A DNA stretch of 5,002 nt from an uncultured Spirochaetaceae bacterium (GTDB lineage: Bacteria; Spirochaetota; Spirochaetia; Treponematales; Treponemataceae): the NCBI GenBank assembly GCA_902773215.1, contig CACYDQ010000296.1:1-5002 (forward strand), read 5' to 3'. The position numbers were made by a program, and so were the translations under genes. Shown piece by piece: positions 3,556 to 5,002 of this stretch (within the stretch, counting starts at the first letter, position 1; every line of letters starts with the position of its first letter). Under the pieces are notes generated by a model, which saw only the letters and a list, made by a program, of their open reading frames with translations, had not been told where the DNA came from and searched no databases.

Positions 3556-5002
3556 CTACAGGAAGTAGGCCCGCATCTCGCCCTTGCCCTTGACGGAAAC
3601 CTCCACGCCCTCCCCGTAGGTGAACGCGCCCTTGGTCTGCTCCCAGGTCGCCTCGCTCACGTGGATGCGCATGGGCATGCCGGTGCTCTCCATACGGCTC
3701 GCGACGTTCACCGTGTCGCCCCAGAGGTCATAGATGAACTTGCTCTTGCCTATGACCCCCGCGACCAGTTCCCCCGTGTTCACGCCGATCCGTATCTCCA
3801 GGTCGCCGCCCCACGCATCGTTGAATCTCCGGACGTCCTCAAGCAGGCCCTGGGCGAAGCGTATCATCTTCTCCGCATCCTCCTTCCCCCCGCTCTCGGA
3901 AAGCCCTGTCGCCGCCATGTACGCGTCACCTATCGTCTTGATTTTCTCGATTCCTTCCCGCCTGGCCCGCTCGTCGAACTTGGACGTGAGCCTGTTGAGC
4001 ATGGTAACGACATCCTCCGCGCTCATCACCCCGCTCATCTTGGTGAAGCCCACGATGTCGGTAAACAGCACCGTTGCATTCCGGAACTTCTTTGCTATCG
4101 TCCGGTCCGGATGCTCGGTCAGCTCGGCAGCAACCTCAGAAGGAAGTATGTTCAGCAGGAGGCCCTTTGCCTTCTCGTTCGCGGCCTTGAGCTCCCGTGT
4201 CCGCTCGGCGACCTTCCCCTCAAGGACCTTCTGGTAGCTTCGCATCGAATAGATTTTCCAGGCGACGAGCGCGAGGACCGCAAGGAAAATCAAAAGCTGG
4301 AACCATCGTCGCTGCCAGAGGTAGGGCTGCTTGACGACCGTGAGCGGCAGGGACGGCTCCCCCTGCACGCCGTCGCTGTTCTGCGACAGCACCGTGAACT
4401 GGTAGGTCCCCGGCCTCAGGTTGGTGTAGGACACGCTCCGTGCCGGAGTCCAGTCGGAGTAGTCATCGTCAAAGCCCGAAAGCTTGTAGCGGAAGGTCAT
4501 GCTGTCCGAGGAGACGAAGCTCATCCCCGTGTATTTGATGCTGAGCCTCTTCGCCGACGGCGGGAGGATTATCTTTTCCCCGCGCCATTCGCTCGTCACG
4601 TTGTCAACCGTGTAGTCCTCTATCTCAATCCTCGGGGCAAACTTGTTCGTGCCCCCCTTGGACGGGTCGTAGATGGCAAAGCCGTCGGTCAGCGTGAACC
4701 AAATCCTGCCCGCCGAATCCTTCTCGGAAAGGGAGGTGGACGTGACCCCGCTCGTGACAAGCCCGTCCGAGGCTCCGTAATAGCGGGCAGAGACCTTCTT
4801 CCGCGTCCCTGCGACGACCTCCTGCATCTCCGCATACGGCACCGAGAACACGCCCTTGTTGCAGGTCATCCAGACGAGGCCCCGGTCGTCGCATATCATC
4901 TGGAACACGCTGTCAGTCCCCAGGCCGTTGCGCGAGCTGAAGCTGACGAAGCTGTCGGTCTCCTCCATATAGCGGGAAAGCCCCGTGCCGGTCGCTATCC
5001 AG
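3556..5002 (-). CDS. Membrane adenylate cyclase with two-component-type propeller and Y_Y_Y sensor (N-terminus outside window)
   Basis: This is a receptor-type class III cyclase that should make cAMP from ATP in the cytoplasm in response to a periplasmic signal. The C-terminal 481 residues are visible (residue 1 is the Trp codon at 5001-4999). Residues 1-110 are propeller repeats (WIATGTGLSRY, RGLVWMTCNKGVFSV, GRIWFTLTDGFAIYDP). A Y_Y_Y domain follows at about 153-225 (FRYKLSGFDDDYSDW, then NLRPGTYQFTV). One membrane segment (about 233-248, FQLLIFLAVLALVAW) precedes a signalling helix with LLLNILPSEVA at about 281-291, and the cyclase domain runs from about 305 to the end. Metal ligands Asp315 (FTDIVGFT) and Asp359 (IKTIGDAY), ATP-specifying Lys355 and Asp425 (YDLWGD), and transition-state Asn432 and Arg436 (VNVASR) are all present, so it should be active and ATP-specific. 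The frame is open to the right edge; several more propeller blades and a signal peptide are expected there. Confidence 0.93.
   Translation of the reverse strand, partial: WIATGTGLSRYMEETDSFVSFSSRNGLGTDSVFQMICDDRGLVWMTCNKGVFSVPYAEMQEVVAGTRKKVSARYYGASDGLVTSGVTSTSLSEKDSAGRIWFTLTDGFAIYDPSKGGTNKFAPRIEIEDYTVDNVTSEWRGEKIILPPSAKRLSIKYTGMSFVSSDSMTFRYKLSGFDDDYSDWTPARSVSYTNLRPGTYQFTVLSQNSDGVQGEPSLPLTVVKQPYLWQRRWFQLLIFLAVLALVAWKIYSMRSYQKVLEGKVAERTRELKAANEKAKGLLLNILPSEVAAELTEHPDRTIAKKFRNATVLFTDIVGFTKMSGVMSAEDVVTMLNRLTSKFDERARREGIEKIKTIGDAYMAATGLSESGGKEDAEKMIRFAQGLLEDVRRFNDAWGGDLEIRIGVNTGELVAGVIGKSKFIYDLWGDTVNVASRMESTGMPMRIHVSEATWEQTKGAFTYGEGVEVSVKGKGEMRAYFL

Noticed and set aside
3555..3569. Hairpin CCTAC-AGGAA-GTAGG between the convergent genes, as a terminator
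   Set aside because: The stem is only five base pairs, has no T-run on either side and lies inside the cyclase coding end.
3734..4237. 167-residue plus-strand frame
   Set aside because: It is antisense to the catalytic part of the cyclase and Ser/Arg-rich with no recognisable motif.

Overview
The window looks like bacterial chromosome. Most of it is GC-rich: sample 60-base lines in the nth and cyclase genes give 40/60 G+C. The best guess at the organism is a spirochaete, probably a GC-rich Treponema-type species, because a seven-bladed-propeller/Y_Y_Y sensor fused to a class III cyclase is common there. No rRNA or other taxonomic marker is present, so this is inference. No tRNA, rRNA, CRISPR array or insertion sequence was found.

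Layout, left to right. Positions 1-539 (minus strand) hold the start of a nickel-pincer cofactor operon. larB is recognisable and runs off the left edge. It is preceded, with a 4-base overlap, by a larE that has been reduced in frame to 50 codons: the N-terminal PP-loop is joined directly to the C-terminal end. A good sigma70-type promoter sits so close to the larE GTG that the transcript would be nearly leaderless. Positions 588-1322 (minus) hold nth, an endonuclease III with all catalytic and Fe-S residues.

Positions 1349-2999 (minus) form a tightly packed three-gene cassette of clearly lower G+C (sample lines 23/60 and 25/60). Its genes, in transcription order, encode a HARE-HTH-like winged helix protein with a nuclease-like C-terminal part, a very acidic 142-residue protein, and a 141-residue protein of unknown function. 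The composition, the nuclease-like protein and the coupled unknown genes make this an acquired, possibly defence-related unit; that is the main candidate for something undescribed here. It reads directly into nth.

Positions 3000-3132 are a divergent intergenic stretch with a possible promoter and a pair of 8-base direct repeats. Positions 3133-3549 (plus) encode a helical protein of unknown function whose 5' end looks damaged: one extra A in an A-run would restore an ATG start. Positions 3556-5002 (minus) hold the C-terminal 481 residues of a membrane-bound adenylate cyclase with periplasmic propeller and Y_Y_Y sensor parts; its N-terminus lies beyond the right edge.

The genes do not form one pathway. 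The larE-larB pair makes a cofactor for nickel enzymes such as lactate racemase, nth is base-excision repair, the cassette is probably accessory, and the cyclase is a signalling receptor.
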